A stretch of DNA of 64,000 bases. It comes from Streptomyces sp. NBC_00461. Its GTDB lineage: Bacteria; Actinomycetota; Actinomycetes; Streptomycetales; Streptomycetaceae. The stretch is from NCBI RefSeq assembly GCF_036013935.1, contig NZ_CP107902.1:3381001-3445000 (forward strand), written 5' to 3'. Under the pieces are notes generated by a model. That model ran no database searches, was not told where the DNA came from, and saw only the letters and a program-made list of their open reading frames with translations. The position numbers were made by a program, and so were the translations under genes. Shown here piece by piece: positions 24,317-32,416 of this stretch; positions within the stretch are counted from its first letter, which is position 1, and every line of letters begins with the position of its first letter.

Positions 24317-25093
24317 CTACGGCTTTCGTCCGAGGCCGCCGTGCTGGCCGATCGGCGTGGTCGCCGCACCCGGCTCCGGATGCCACAGCGGGACGGACAC
24401 GATGCCCGGTTCCACCAGTTCCAGCCCGTCGAAGAAGGCCGTGATCTGCTCCACCGGGCGCAGGAAGTACGGCACCGCGCCCGTCTCGTTGTAGGCGTCC
24501 TGGGCCCGCTCGTACTCGGGGTCGGTGCCGCGTGAGCCCTCGTTGAGGGAGAGGTAGCTGCCGGAGGGCAGGCCCGCCAGCAGGCCCCGGACCAGGTCGC
24601 GGGCCTGGTCGTGGTCGGCGACGTGACCGAGGATGCCGCTGAGGATCAGCGCGGTCGGCCGTGTGAGGTCGAGGGTCTTTCCGGCCGCTTCGAGGATGCG
24701 GTCGTGCTCGTACAGGCTCAGGTCCTCGTACGCCGTCACGCCCTCGGGCGTGGAGGTGAGCAGGGCACGCGCGTGGGTGAGGACCAGCGGGTCGTTGTCC
24801 ACGTAGACGATCTTCGCCTCGGGGGCGTGGCGCTGGGCGACCTCGTGGGTGTTGTCGACGGTCGGCAGACCGGTCCCGACGTCCAGGAACTGCCGTACGC
24901 CCGCCTCCGTGACGAGATACCGGATGCTGCGTCCGAGGAAGGCGCGACTGCTGCGGGCGATGGTGACGATGCCGGGGAAGACGGCGGTGTAGGCGTCACC
25001 GGCCGCCTCGTCCACGGGGTAGTTGTCCTTGCCGCCGAGCCAGTAGTTCCAGATCCGGGCCGAGTGCGGCACGGAGGTGTCGATGTCCGTCAT
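24317..25093 (-). CDS. SAM-dependent methyltransferase, Methyltransf_19 (DUF574) family
   Basis: A 258-residue protein of a family expanded in streptomycetes. Typical start VPHSARIWNYWLGGKDNYPVD, SAM-binding FLDVGTGLPT and VYVDNDPLVLTHARALL, and C-terminal FFDGLELVEPGIV. Natural substrates of this family are mostly unknown. It is the last gene of a minus-strand unit after the kinase and the histidine phosphatase (12-base gap), but may belong functionally elsewhere, since members are often solitary. Confidence 0.88.
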   Translation of the reverse strand: MTDIDTSVPHSARIWNYWLGGKDNYPVDEAAGDAYTAVFPGIVTIARSSRAFLGRSIRYLVTEAGVRQFLDVGTGLPTVDNTHEVAQRHAPEAKIVYVDNDPLVLTHARALLTSTPEGVTAYEDLSLYEHDRILEAAGKTLDLTRPTALILSGILGHVADHDQARDLVRGLLAGLPSGSYLSLNEGSRGTDPEYERAQDAYNETGAVPYFLRPVEQITAFFDGLELVEPGIVSVPLWHPEPGAATTPIGQHGGLGRKP

Positions 25094-25105
25094 ACGGTCA
25101 TCCTC

Positions 25106-25726
25106 CTACTCCTCGTCCGGCTCGCACGGCACGTTCAACGAGATCAGCCCAACCGACATGACATCCATACGGAGTTCGGTGACCGCGGCGTTGCGCAGCT
25201 GCGGGAAGACACGGCGGTAGTCGGAGAGCGGGACGGACAGCAGACCGCACAGGACCAGCCGCAGCAGGGTGTTGTGGGCGACGACCAGGACGCGTCCGGC
25301 GTCGTGGGCGGCGGCGATGCGGTGCAGGGCGGCGGCGCCCCGTGCGGCGGCGGCCCTCGGGTCCTCGGCGCCGGGGAACGGGTGGGCCACCGGGTCGGCG
25401 CGGAAGGCCTCCGCCGCCCTCGGGTCCTCGCGCGCGAACTCGGCGAGCGTCCTGCCCTCCATCACCCCGAAGTCGCATTCCCTCAGGTCGGGTTCGCGAT
25501 GCGGGGCGAGGCCGAGGGCGCGGCAGGCGGGGTCGGCGGTGGCGGTCGCCCGGGAGACCGGGGACGTCCAGATCGCGTCGACGGGATGGGCCGCGGCCCA
25601 GCGGCCGAGGGCCTTCGCCTGCGCGCGGCCCGTGTCGGTGAGCGCCACGTCGCTCACCCCCGCGTAACGGTTCTCGGCGTGCCAGACGGTCTGCCCGTGC
25701 CGGGCCAGCAGAAGGGTCGTACTCAT
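25106..25726 (-). CDS. Histidine phosphatase (phosphoglycerate mutase-like)
   Basis: A 206-residue cytoplasmic phosphatase. The phospho-acceptor motif LARHGQT is at residues 7-13, with a partner RxxxTA in SPVSRATATA, the acid ECDFGVMEG and the second His in VLVVAHNTLL. Such enzymes remove phosphate from sugar phosphates, nucleotides or cofactors. Its ATG overlaps the kinase TGA (ATGA), so the kinase and phosphatase are translated together, a surprising pairing unless they act on different intermediates. A much longer upstream frame is only the antisense-phase shadow of the kinase gene. Confidence 0.9.
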   Translation of the reverse strand: MSTTLLLARHGQTVWHAENRYAGVSDVALTDTGRAQAKALGRWAAAHPVDAIWTSPVSRATATADPACRALGLAPHREPDLRECDFGVMEGRTLAEFAREDPRAAEAFRADPVAHPFPGAEDPRAAAARGAAALHRIAAAHDAGRVLVVAHNTLLRLVLCGLLSVPLSDYRRVFPQLRNAAVTELRMDVMSVGLISLNVPCEPDEE

Positions 25727-27162
25727 GAAGGCGAAGTATCCACGGTGAGCCGCCTGTGTGCGTGGGCCGCCACCGTCGGCGAAAGCCAGCCCCGTGCCGT
25801 CAGTTCGTCGACCAGGCGGGAGTACGGCTCGGCGAACAGCGCCGTACGGCCGGGGCGCGGTTCGAGGACCGTGTCGATGCGGACCATGCGTTCGGCGACG
25901 TCCGTCAGGGGGCCCGATCCCGTGCCGTGGGCGGCCAGTGCGGCCATGCCCAGGGCGGGTTCGGTCTGCTTCGGTACGCGGGCCGGGCGGCCGAGGACAT
26001 CGGCGCGCAGCTGGTTCCAGTACGGGCTGCGGGCGCCGCCGCCGGTGAAGGTGAGCGGGCCGTCCAGCGGCGCGCCGAGGTGGTCCAGATAGTCCAGGCA
26101 GAGCCGTTCCGCGAAGGCGACGCCTTGCAGCAGCGCGGCCCACAGGTCGGCGTCGCCGTCCGGCTCGCCCAGGACCAGGGCGGAGGCGTCCGGCGCGAGG
26201 AACGGGAACCGTTCGCCGGACGACACAAGGGGGTAGGCCACCGCGCCCGAGGGTTCGTGGGCTGCCGCCCGCGCGTCCATCGTGGCCGGGTCGGCGCCCG
26301 CGAAGGCGGCGGTCAGCACCCCCGCGCCCACGCTGGACGCCCCGCCGGGCAGCCAACTGCCGTCCGGTGCGCGGTGGTTGTAGACCACGCCGGTGGCGTC
26401 GTGGATGGGGGTGACGGAGGCCCCCTTCAGGACGAGCGTCGTGCCGAGCACCGAGTTCCAGGAGCCGGGGCGCAGCGCCCCGGACGCGATCTGGGCCGCG
26501 CAGCCGTCGGTCATCCCGGCGATCACGGGGGTGCCGGCCGGGATGCCGGTGGCCTCGGCGGCGGCCGGGCAGACCTCGCCGAGGGGGGTGCCGGGGCGGA
26601 CGACGTCGGGCAGGGAGGGCGCGTGGGGGACGGCCGGCCAGGCGTCGCGCTCCACGTCGTACGCCGTCTTGAGGGCGTGGCTGGAATCGGTGGGGACGGG
26701 GTGGCCGACGAGGCGGGCGGTGACGATGTCGGGCTGGTGGGCGATGTGCCCGTGCCCATGGGTGCGCAACAGCCACAGCGCCTTCGGCAGCCCCCAGGTG
26801 TTCTGCACCGTGAGCCCCGCCCCGCGCAGCCGCTCCCCCTCGGCCCACGCCCGCCCGTCGTCGTACATCAGCGCGGGGCTCACGGGCCATCCCGCCGCAT
26901 CCGTCAGCAGCACGGTCCCGGACGTCCCGCACACCGCGAGCCCGCCGACCCGGGCGGGCCGGTCCCTGAGCGCGACCCGGGCCGCCGCGCACACCGCCGT
27001 CCACCACTGCTCCGGATCCTGTTCGTGCCGTACCCCGTCGCGCCGCCCCTCCAACGGGGCCGAACCGGCGCCGAGGACCGTGCCGTCGGCGGTGACGAGC
27101 AGCACGCGGACGCTCTGTGTGCCCAGGTCGATCCCCAGCCACGCGTCACGCTCGTGTCCCAT
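25723..27162 (-). CDS. FGGY-family carbohydrate kinase (xylulokinase-like)
   Basis: A 479-residue two-domain sugar kinase. N-terminal phosphate-1 loop GIDLGTQSVRV, mid-protein GMTDGCAAQIASGAL, then ATP-binding FTGGGARSPYWNQL and adenosine loop near the C-terminus. It resembles xylulokinases but FGGY enzymes also phosphorylate ribulose, erythrulose, glycerol and others, so the substrate is open. The ATG has GGGAGG five bases upstream. It is the first gene of the minus-strand unit and is divergent from the binding-protein gene of a sugar ABC importer; the shared region holds a 12-bp palindrome, suggesting joint control by the DeoR regulator. Confidence 0.9.
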   Translation of the reverse strand: MGHERDAWLGIDLGTQSVRVLLVTADGTVLGAGSAPLEGRRDGVRHEQDPEQWWTAVCAAARVALRDRPARVGGLAVCGTSGTVLLTDAAGWPVSPALMYDDGRAWAEGERLRGAGLTVQNTWGLPKALWLLRTHGHGHIAHQPDIVTARLVGHPVPTDSSHALKTAYDVERDAWPAVPHAPSLPDVVRPGTPLGEVCPAAAEATGIPAGTPVIAGMTDGCAAQIASGALRPGSWNSVLGTTLVLKGASVTPIHDATGVVYNHRAPDGSWLPGGASSVGAGVLTAAFAGADPATMDARAAAHEPSGAVAYPLVSSGERFPFLAPDASALVLGEPDGDADLWAALLQGVAFAERLCLDYLDHLGAPLDGPLTFTGGGARSPYWNQLRADVLGRPARVPKQTEPALGMAALAAHGTGSGPLTDVAERMVRIDTVLEPRPGRTALFAEPYSRLVDELTARGWLSPTVAAHAHRRLTVDTSPS

Positions 27163-27272
27163 CCGGACCTCCCATGGATCGCGACCCGGCATGTGAACTT
27201 CTCACTCTGCACCGATATTTTCGCGTGCGCGAGGGATTGACGGTCATCTTCCGCCGTTACACCCTCTGTTAA

Positions 27273-27284
27273 CGAGTCGACTCG
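27273..27284. promoter_or_regulatory. Palindromic candidate operator of the carbohydrate locus
   Basis: CGAGTCGACTCG is a perfect 12-bp palindrome lying between the divergent kinase and binding-protein genes, 51 bases before the latter. It sits inside a looser inverted repeat running from GTTAAC to GTCAAC (27269-27294). Binding by the DeoR-type regulator encoded at 31.6 kb is the obvious guess. A TTGACG box lies at 27237-27242. Confidence 0.45.
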
Positions 27285-27334
27285 ACGTGTCAACCAAACA
27301 GCGCACCGGGCCCAACCCCACGCGGAGGTCACGG

Positions 27335-28756
27335 ATGGACACGCACGCGCACGACCGCCGACGCTTCCTCGCCCTCACCGCGGGGGCCGCCGCGACCCCG
27401 TTACTCGCGGCCTGCGGCGCGGGCTTCGGCGGGGACGACAACAGGAGCGACGGCTCGGCCGCCGACGACGTCACCGGCTCCTTCGACTGGAAACGGGAGA
27501 AGGGCACGACGGTCAGGGCACTGCTCAACAAGCACCCGTACACGGACGCCCTGATCGCCGACCTGAAGTCCTTCACCGAGAAGACCGGCATCAAGGTCGA
27601 GTACGACGTCTTCCCCGAGGACAACTACTTCGACAAGCTCACCGTCGACCTGTCCAGCGGTCGCGCCTCCTACGACGTGTTCATGCTGGGCGCGTACATG
27701 GTCTGGCAGTACGGGCCGCCGGGCTGGCTGGAGGATCTCGGGCCCTGGATGCGCAACTCCTCGGCCACCGGCGCCGAATGGGACCAGGCCGACTTCTTCC
27801 CCAACCTCCTCCAGGCCGACCAGTGGTCGCTCAGGGCGGGCGCGCCGCTCGGGCAGGGCGGACAGTACGCGCTGCCGTGGGGCTGGGAGACGAACGTCGT
27901 CGCCTACAACACCGAGGTCTTCAAGAAACTCGGGCTGAAACCGGCGGAGACCTTCGACGAGCTGCGCGAGATCTCCGGGGCCATCAAGAGGAAGGCGCCC
28001 GGGGCCGGTTACGACGGCATGTACGGGATCGCCGTGCGCGGGTCCCGCAGCTGGGCCACCATCCACCCCGGCTTCATGACCATGTACGCCCGCAACGGCC
28101 TGCACGACTTCACCGTGAACGGCGGCAAGCTGAAGCCCGCCATGAACACCCCGGAGGCGATCGCCTTCACGCAGGACTGGGCCGGCATGGTCAAGCAGGG
28201 CGGGCCGCCGTCCTGGACCTCGTACACCTGGTACCAGTGCTCCAGCGACCTCGGCGCGAAGAAGGCGGGCATGCTCTTCGACGCCGACACGGCCGCCTAC
28301 TTCCAGGCGGTGAAGGGCGCCTCCCCCGCCTCCGGGAAGATCGCCTTCCACCCGGGGCCGAAGGGACCGGACGGCTCCCTCGCCACCAACATGTGGATCT
28401 GGTCGCTCGGCATGAACGCCAAGTCCAAGAGGAAGAGCGCCGGTTGGCTGTTCCTGCAGTGGGCGACCGGCAAGGAGCACCTGCGCAAGGCCGCCATCAC
28501 CGGCAACCACATCGACCCGGTGCGGAAGTCGGTCAGCCAGGACGCGGCCTACAAGGACAAGATGAAGCACCTGCCGGGCTTCATCGAGACCTTCGAGACG
28601 GTCGTCGACCAGACGAGGATCCAGTTCACCCCGCAGGCCCAGTTCTTCGACGCGACCACCAGCTGGGCCGCGGCCCTCCAGGAGATCTACGGCGGCAAGA
28701 ACGCGAAGTCGGTACTGAACGGCCTGGCGGGCGACCTCGCCTCCAAGGTGGGCTGA
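27335..28756 (+). CDS. Sugar ABC transporter substrate-binding lipoprotein (family 1, CUT1)
   Basis: A 473-residue extracellular solute-binding protein. DRRRFLALTAG is a twin-arginine signal and LLAAC the lipobox (Cys 26). Typical binding-protein segments include YDVFMLGAYM, LPWGWETNVVAYN, GMYGIAVRG and AGWLFLQWATG. Codon 23, inside the signal peptide, is TTA, the rare leucine codon read by the bldA tRNA in streptomycetes; I found no other in-frame TTA in the genes annotated here. Uptake may therefore be tied to development. GGAGGTCACGG precedes the ATG. It heads an eight-gene plus-strand unit. Substrate unknown. Confidence 0.9.
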   Translation: MDTHAHDRRRFLALTAGAAATPLLAACGAGFGGDDNRSDGSAADDVTGSFDWKREKGTTVRALLNKHPYTDALIADLKSFTEKTGIKVEYDVFPEDNYFDKLTVDLSSGRASYDVFMLGAYMVWQYGPPGWLEDLGPWMRNSSATGAEWDQADFFPNLLQADQWSLRAGAPLGQGGQYALPWGWETNVVAYNTEVFKKLGLKPAETFDELREISGAIKRKAPGAGYDGMYGIAVRGSRSWATIHPGFMTMYARNGLHDFTVNGGKLKPAMNTPEAIAFTQDWAGMVKQGGPPSWTSYTWYQCSSDLGAKKAGMLFDADTAAYFQAVKGASPASGKIAFHPGPKGPDGSLATNMWIWSLGMNAKSKRKSAGWLFLQWATGKEHLRKAAITGNHIDPVRKSVSQDAAYKDKMKHLPGFIETFETVVDQTRIQFTPQAQFFDATTSWAAALQEIYGGKNAKSVLNGLAGDLASKVG

Positions 28757-28762
28757 GCGGCG

Positions 28763-29644
28763 ATGGGCTGGCGGCTGACCCTGCGCCCGTACGTCCTCAT
28801 CGTCCCGGCGCTGCTGCTGACCTGCGGGATCCTCTATCCGTTCGGACTCGGGCTCTACTACACGCTGTTCGACTTCTCGGCGAGCAAACCGCAGCCGGAC
28901 ATGGTGCGGTTCGAGAACTACGAGACGGTCTTCACGCAGGACGCCTTCTGGAACTCCGCGTGGGTGACCGTGCTGTACGCCGTCGGAGCCGCCGCGGTCG
29001 AGACCGTGCTCGGTGTCGCCGTCGCCCTGCTGCTGCACCGTTCGTCGATCGTCGGCCGGGTGCTGGAGAAGATCCTCATCCTGCCGCTGATGATCGCCCC
29101 GGTGATCGCCGCGATCATCTGGAAGCTGATGCTCCAGCCGTCGGTGGGGGTGGTGAACCACCTGCTGAAACCCTTCGGGCTGGGGGGAGTCCAGTGGACG
29201 GACACCCCGGCCGGCGCGCTGCTGTCGTCGATCGCCGTGGACGTCTGGGTCTACACCCCGTTCGTGGCGATCCTCGCCCTGGCCGGTCTGCGGTCGCTGC
29301 CCACCTCCCCCTTCGAGGCGGCGGCCGTGGACGGCGCGGGCTGGTGGTACACCTTCCGGCGGCTGACCCTGCCGATGCTGTGGCCGTACGTCCTGGTCGC
29401 GGTGATCTTCCGGTTCATGGACTCGCTGAAGGTCTTCGACATCATCTACGCCCTGACGGAGGGCGGCCCGGGCGACTCGACCGTCGTCCTGCAGATCCGT
29501 GCCTACCTGGAGGCGATCCGCTTCCAGCGCTACAGCTTCGGGATCAGCTACACGATCGTGCTGTGGGCGGTGGTGTACCTGGCCGCGATGGTGCTCGTAC
29601 GCCATCTCGGCACGATCCAGCGGAAGGCGGCCGAGGCGAAATGA
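28763..29644 (+). CDS. Sugar ABC transporter permease (MalF type)
   Basis: A 293-residue inner-membrane protein with six helices. The EAA coupling loop reads EAAAVDGAGWWYTFRRLTLP. The opening YVLIVPALLLTCGILYPFGLGLYYTLFDF is normal for CUT1 permeases (written in part: PALLLT, YPFGLGLYYTLFDF). Six bases separate it from the binding-protein stop. Its end overlaps the second permease (ATGA). Confidence 0.92.
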   Translation: MGWRLTLRPYVLIVPALLLTCGILYPFGLGLYYTLFDFSASKPQPDMVRFENYETVFTQDAFWNSAWVTVLYAVGAAAVETVLGVAVALLLHRSSIVGRVLEKILILPLMIAPVIAAIIWKLMLQPSVGVVNHLLKPFGLGGVQWTDTPAGALLSSIAVDVWVYTPFVAILALAGLRSLPTSPFEAAAVDGAGWWYTFRRLTLPMLWPYVLVAVIFRFMDSLKVFDIIYALTEGGPGDSTVVLQIRAYLEAIRFQRYSFGISYTIVLWAVVYLAAMVLVRHLGTIQRKAAEAK

Positions 29645-30471
29645 CCGTCAGGAAACGCCTGTTGGGATGGCTGGCCGATGTCGCGCTCATCCTCTACTTC
29701 GTCTTCGCCCTGTTCCCGATCGCCTGGATGGTGATCCTGTCCCTGAAGCCCGCGAACCAGCTCTTCAGCACCTACTTCTCCTTCACGCCGACCCTCGACG
29801 GGTACCGGACCGTCCTCGGCGACAGCGAGGGCATCCCGTTCGTGCGGTTCTTCGTCAACAGCCTGGTGGTGTCGGTGGGGGCGGTCGTGCTGTCGCTGGT
29901 GGTCGGGCTGCCGGCGGCGTACGCGTCGGCCCGCTGGCGGTTCAAGGGCTCGGAGAACCTGATGTTCACGCTGCTGTCGTTCCGGTTCGCGCCCGAACTC
30001 ACCGTGATCATCCCGCTGTTCGTGCTCTACCAGAAGCTCGGCCTTTTCGACACGTACGTCGGCATGATCTGGGTCCTGCAGCTCGTCACGCTGCCGCTGA
30101 TCGTGTGGATCATGCGGTCCTACTTCGCCGATCTGACACCGGAGCTGGAGCAGGCGGCCCTGCTGGACGGGTACTCGCGCAAGCAGGCGTTCTTCAAGGT
30201 CGCCCTGCCACTGGTCAAGCCGGGCATCGCGGCGGTGTCGCTGCTGGCCTTCATCTTCGCCTGGAACAACTTCGTCTTCCCGCTGATCCTCACCTCCAGC
30301 GAGGCCCAGACGGTGACGGTGGGCGCCCTGTCCTTCCTCGGCGGCGACCGCCCCAAGTACAACCTCACGGCCGCGGCGGCGCTGGTGTCGGTCGTACCGC
30401 CCCTCCTGTTGGCCCTCACCATCCAGCGGTATCTGGTGCGGGGGCTGTCGTTCGGTGCGGTGAAGTCGTGA
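29641..30471 (+). CDS. Sugar ABC transporter permease (MalG type)
   Basis: A 276-residue partner permease with six helices. The EAA loop is EQAALLDGYSRKQAFFKVAL; FPIAWMVILSLKP near the N-terminus and FAWNNFVFPLIL near the C-terminus are standard for MalG-type subunits. The ATG overlaps the previous stop, and its TGA overlaps the GTG of the first ATPase gene, so the transporter is tightly coupled. Confidence 0.92.
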   Translation: MTVRKRLLGWLADVALILYFVFALFPIAWMVILSLKPANQLFSTYFSFTPTLDGYRTVLGDSEGIPFVRFFVNSLVVSVGAVVLSLVVGLPAAYASARWRFKGSENLMFTLLSFRFAPELTVIIPLFVLYQKLGLFDTYVGMIWVLQLVTLPLIVWIMRSYFADLTPELEQAALLDGYSRKQAFFKVALPLVKPGIAAVSLLAFIFAWNNFVFPLILTSSEAQTVTVGALSFLGGDRPKYNLTAAAALVSVVPPLLLALTIQRYLVRGLSFGAVKS

Positions 30472-31556
30472 TCGGGCTGCGGGGGATCACCAAGGCGTAC
30501 GGCAGGGTCACCGCCCTCGACGGGCTCGAACTGGACGTACGCGAGGGCGAGTTCTTCTGTCTGCTCGGTCCGTCCGGTGCCGGCAAGACGACCACGCTCA
30601 AGACCGTCGCCGGGCTGGAACAGCCCGACTTCGGGACGGTCCTGCTCGACGGCAGGGACATGGCGGGCGTCGAGCCGTACGACCGGGGTGTGGCGATGTG
30701 CTTCGAGAGCTACGCCCTCTACCCGCACCGCTCGGCCTACGACAACCTGGCCTCCCCGCTCCGCTCGCCCCGCCACCGCCTGCCCGCCGCCGAGGCCCGC
30801 GACCGGATCGGCGCCATCGCCGAACTGCTCGGCATCAGCGCCCTGTTGGACCGCCGGGTCGGACAGCTCTCCAACGGCCAGCGGCAGCGCGTCGCGCTCG
30901 GCCGGGTCCTGGTCCGCCCCGCCCGCGCCTTCCTGCTCGACGAGCCCCTCTCCCACCTCGACGCCAAGCTCCGCCAGCAGATGCGGGCCGAGCTGAAGGC
31001 GATCGGAGCGGTCCAGAACACGACCACCCTCTACGTCACCCACGACTCCCTGGAAGCGCTGGCTCTCGGCGACCGGATCGGGGTGATCCGGGACGGGCGG
31101 ATCGTGCAGACGGGGACGCGGGAGGAGATCTGGTACCGGCCGTGCGACACCGAGGTGGCGCGGGCCTTCGGGCGGCCGCGGATCAATCTGCTGCCGGGGA
31201 CGGTGACCGAGGACGGCGGCTTCCGGTCGACGGACGGGAAGGTGGAACTGCCGCTCCGGGTGAAGGCGCAGGCCGGCACGGACGTACTGGTCGGCGTGCG
31301 GCCCCGGGACATCGCGCTGAAGGGCGTCGCCGGCCACGAACTCACCGGCACCGTCTACGTCACCGAGGTGCTCGGCCGTTCGGTGGAGGTGACGGTCCGG
31401 CTCGGCGGGCAGCACGCGTCGCTGGTCGTCCCGCGCGGCGACACGGCCGGGCTGCGTCCCGACGATCCGGTACGGCTGACCGTCCGGCCTGAGAACCTGC
31501 TGCTGTTCGAGGCCGACCGGCCCGGGCGCCCAGGACGACTGATCGGGACACGATGA
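30468..31556 (+). CDS. Sugar ABC transporter ATPase, first of two
   Basis: A 362-residue MalK/UgpC-like subunit: Walker A GPSGAGKT, Walker B FLLDEPLSHLD, H-loop VTHDSLEA and a C-terminal TOBE/OB domain from about 235. Two deviations stand out: the signature is LSNGQRQR instead of LSGGQ, and the Q-loop reads CFESYALYPH with Glu where Gln is usual. The second ATPase gene of this unit carries parallel changes, suggesting a heterodimeric pair as in the rhizobial glycerol importer, which also uses two ATPases. It starts at a GTG overlapping the permease stop and ends overlapping the DeoR gene (ATGA). Confidence 0.9.
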   Translation: MIGLRGITKAYGRVTALDGLELDVREGEFFCLLGPSGAGKTTTLKTVAGLEQPDFGTVLLDGRDMAGVEPYDRGVAMCFESYALYPHRSAYDNLASPLRSPRHRLPAAEARDRIGAIAELLGISALLDRRVGQLSNGQRQRVALGRVLVRPARAFLLDEPLSHLDAKLRQQMRAELKAIGAVQNTTTLYVTHDSLEALALGDRIGVIRDGRIVQTGTREEIWYRPCDTEVARAFGRPRINLLPGTVTEDGGFRSTDGKVELPLRVKAQAGTDVLVGVRPRDIALKGVAGHELTGTVYVTEVLGRSVEVTVRLGGQHASLVVPRGDTAGLRPDDPVRLTVRPENLLLFEADRPGRPGRLIGTR

Positions 31557-32416
31557 GCAGCACCAGCAGCGCGCATCAGCAGGGGCCCGCGGCCCGCCAG
31601 GCCGCCATGGCCGAGCAGGTCCTGGCCGACGGATCGGCGACGGCGGCCGAGCTGGCCGAACGCTTCGGGGTGAGCCTGATGACCATCCACCGGGACCTCG
31701 ACGAGCTCGAACGGCAGGGCATCGTCCGGAAGTTCAGAGGTGGGGTGACCGCCCAGCCGTCCGGGGTCTTCGAGTCGAACGTGCAGTACCGGCTGAAGAC
31801 CATGCGCGCCGAGAAGGCCGCCGTCGCCGAGCACGCGCTGAAGTCGATAGAGCCCGGCATGGCGATCATGCTGGACGACTCCACCTCCACCCTGGAGATA
31901 GCCCGCAGGCTCCGCCTCGGCGACATCACCCCGCTCACGGTCGTCACCAACTTCCTGGAGGCCATCAACCTCCTCTCCGACCAGCGGGGCATCCATCTGA
32001 TGGCCCTGGGCGGGGAATACGACCCGCTGCACTCCTCCTTCCTCGGCGTCTCCTGCGTCGAGGCCGTCCAGTCGCTGCGCGTGGACGTCTGCTTCGCCTC
32101 CACGTCGGCCGTGCACGGGGGCTACGCCTACCACCAGGAGCAGCACATCGTGTCCGTGAAGCGGGCGATGCTCGACTCGGCCGCCCGCAACGTCCTGCTG
32201 ATCGACCACACCAAGCTCGCCCGGGTCGCCCTGCACCGGGTCGTCCCGCTGTCCCGCTTCGACCTGCTCCTCGTGGACGACGGGGCGTCGGCGGAGGCAC
32301 TGCGGGACCTGGACGAGCACAAGGTCCGTTACGAGGTGTGCACCACGACAGCCACCACGGCCTCGACTATCACGACAGCCACAAGGGGCGGCGATGACCG
32401 AGCTGGAGCTACGTGA
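31553..32416 (+). CDS. DeoR/GlpR-family transcriptional regulator
   Basis: A 287-residue repressor-type protein: N-terminal DeoR winged helix (residues about 17-70; TAAELAERFGVSLMTIHRDLDELERQG in parts, with the family's IxRDLxxL pattern) and a C-terminal sugar-phosphate-sensing DeoRC domain (LDDSTSTLEIARRL, VTNFLEAINLL, VLLIDHTKL). Family members are relieved by a phosphorylated sugar, so the inducer is probably a product of one of the two FGGY kinases. It is placed between the two ATPase genes, overlapping both, so it is made together with the transporter it likely controls. Confidence 0.92.
   Translation: MSSTSSAHQQGPAARQAAMAEQVLADGSATAAELAERFGVSLMTIHRDLDELERQGIVRKFRGGVTAQPSGVFESNVQYRLKTMRAEKAAVAEHALKSIEPGMAIMLDDSTSTLEIARRLRLGDITPLTVVTNFLEAINLLSDQRGIHLMALGGEYDPLHSSFLGVSCVEAVQSLRVDVCFASTSAVHGGYAYHQEQHIVSVKRAMLDSAARNVLLIDHTKLARVALHRVVPLSRFDLLLVDDGASAEALRDLDEHKVRYEVCTTTATTASTITTATRGGDDRAGAT

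Noticed and set aside
25621..25680. Apparent TTA triplets in several genes, for example the CGTAACGG in the histidine phosphatase.
   Set aside because: On the coding strand they read as CGT-TAC or GGT-TAC, out of phase with a TTA codon.
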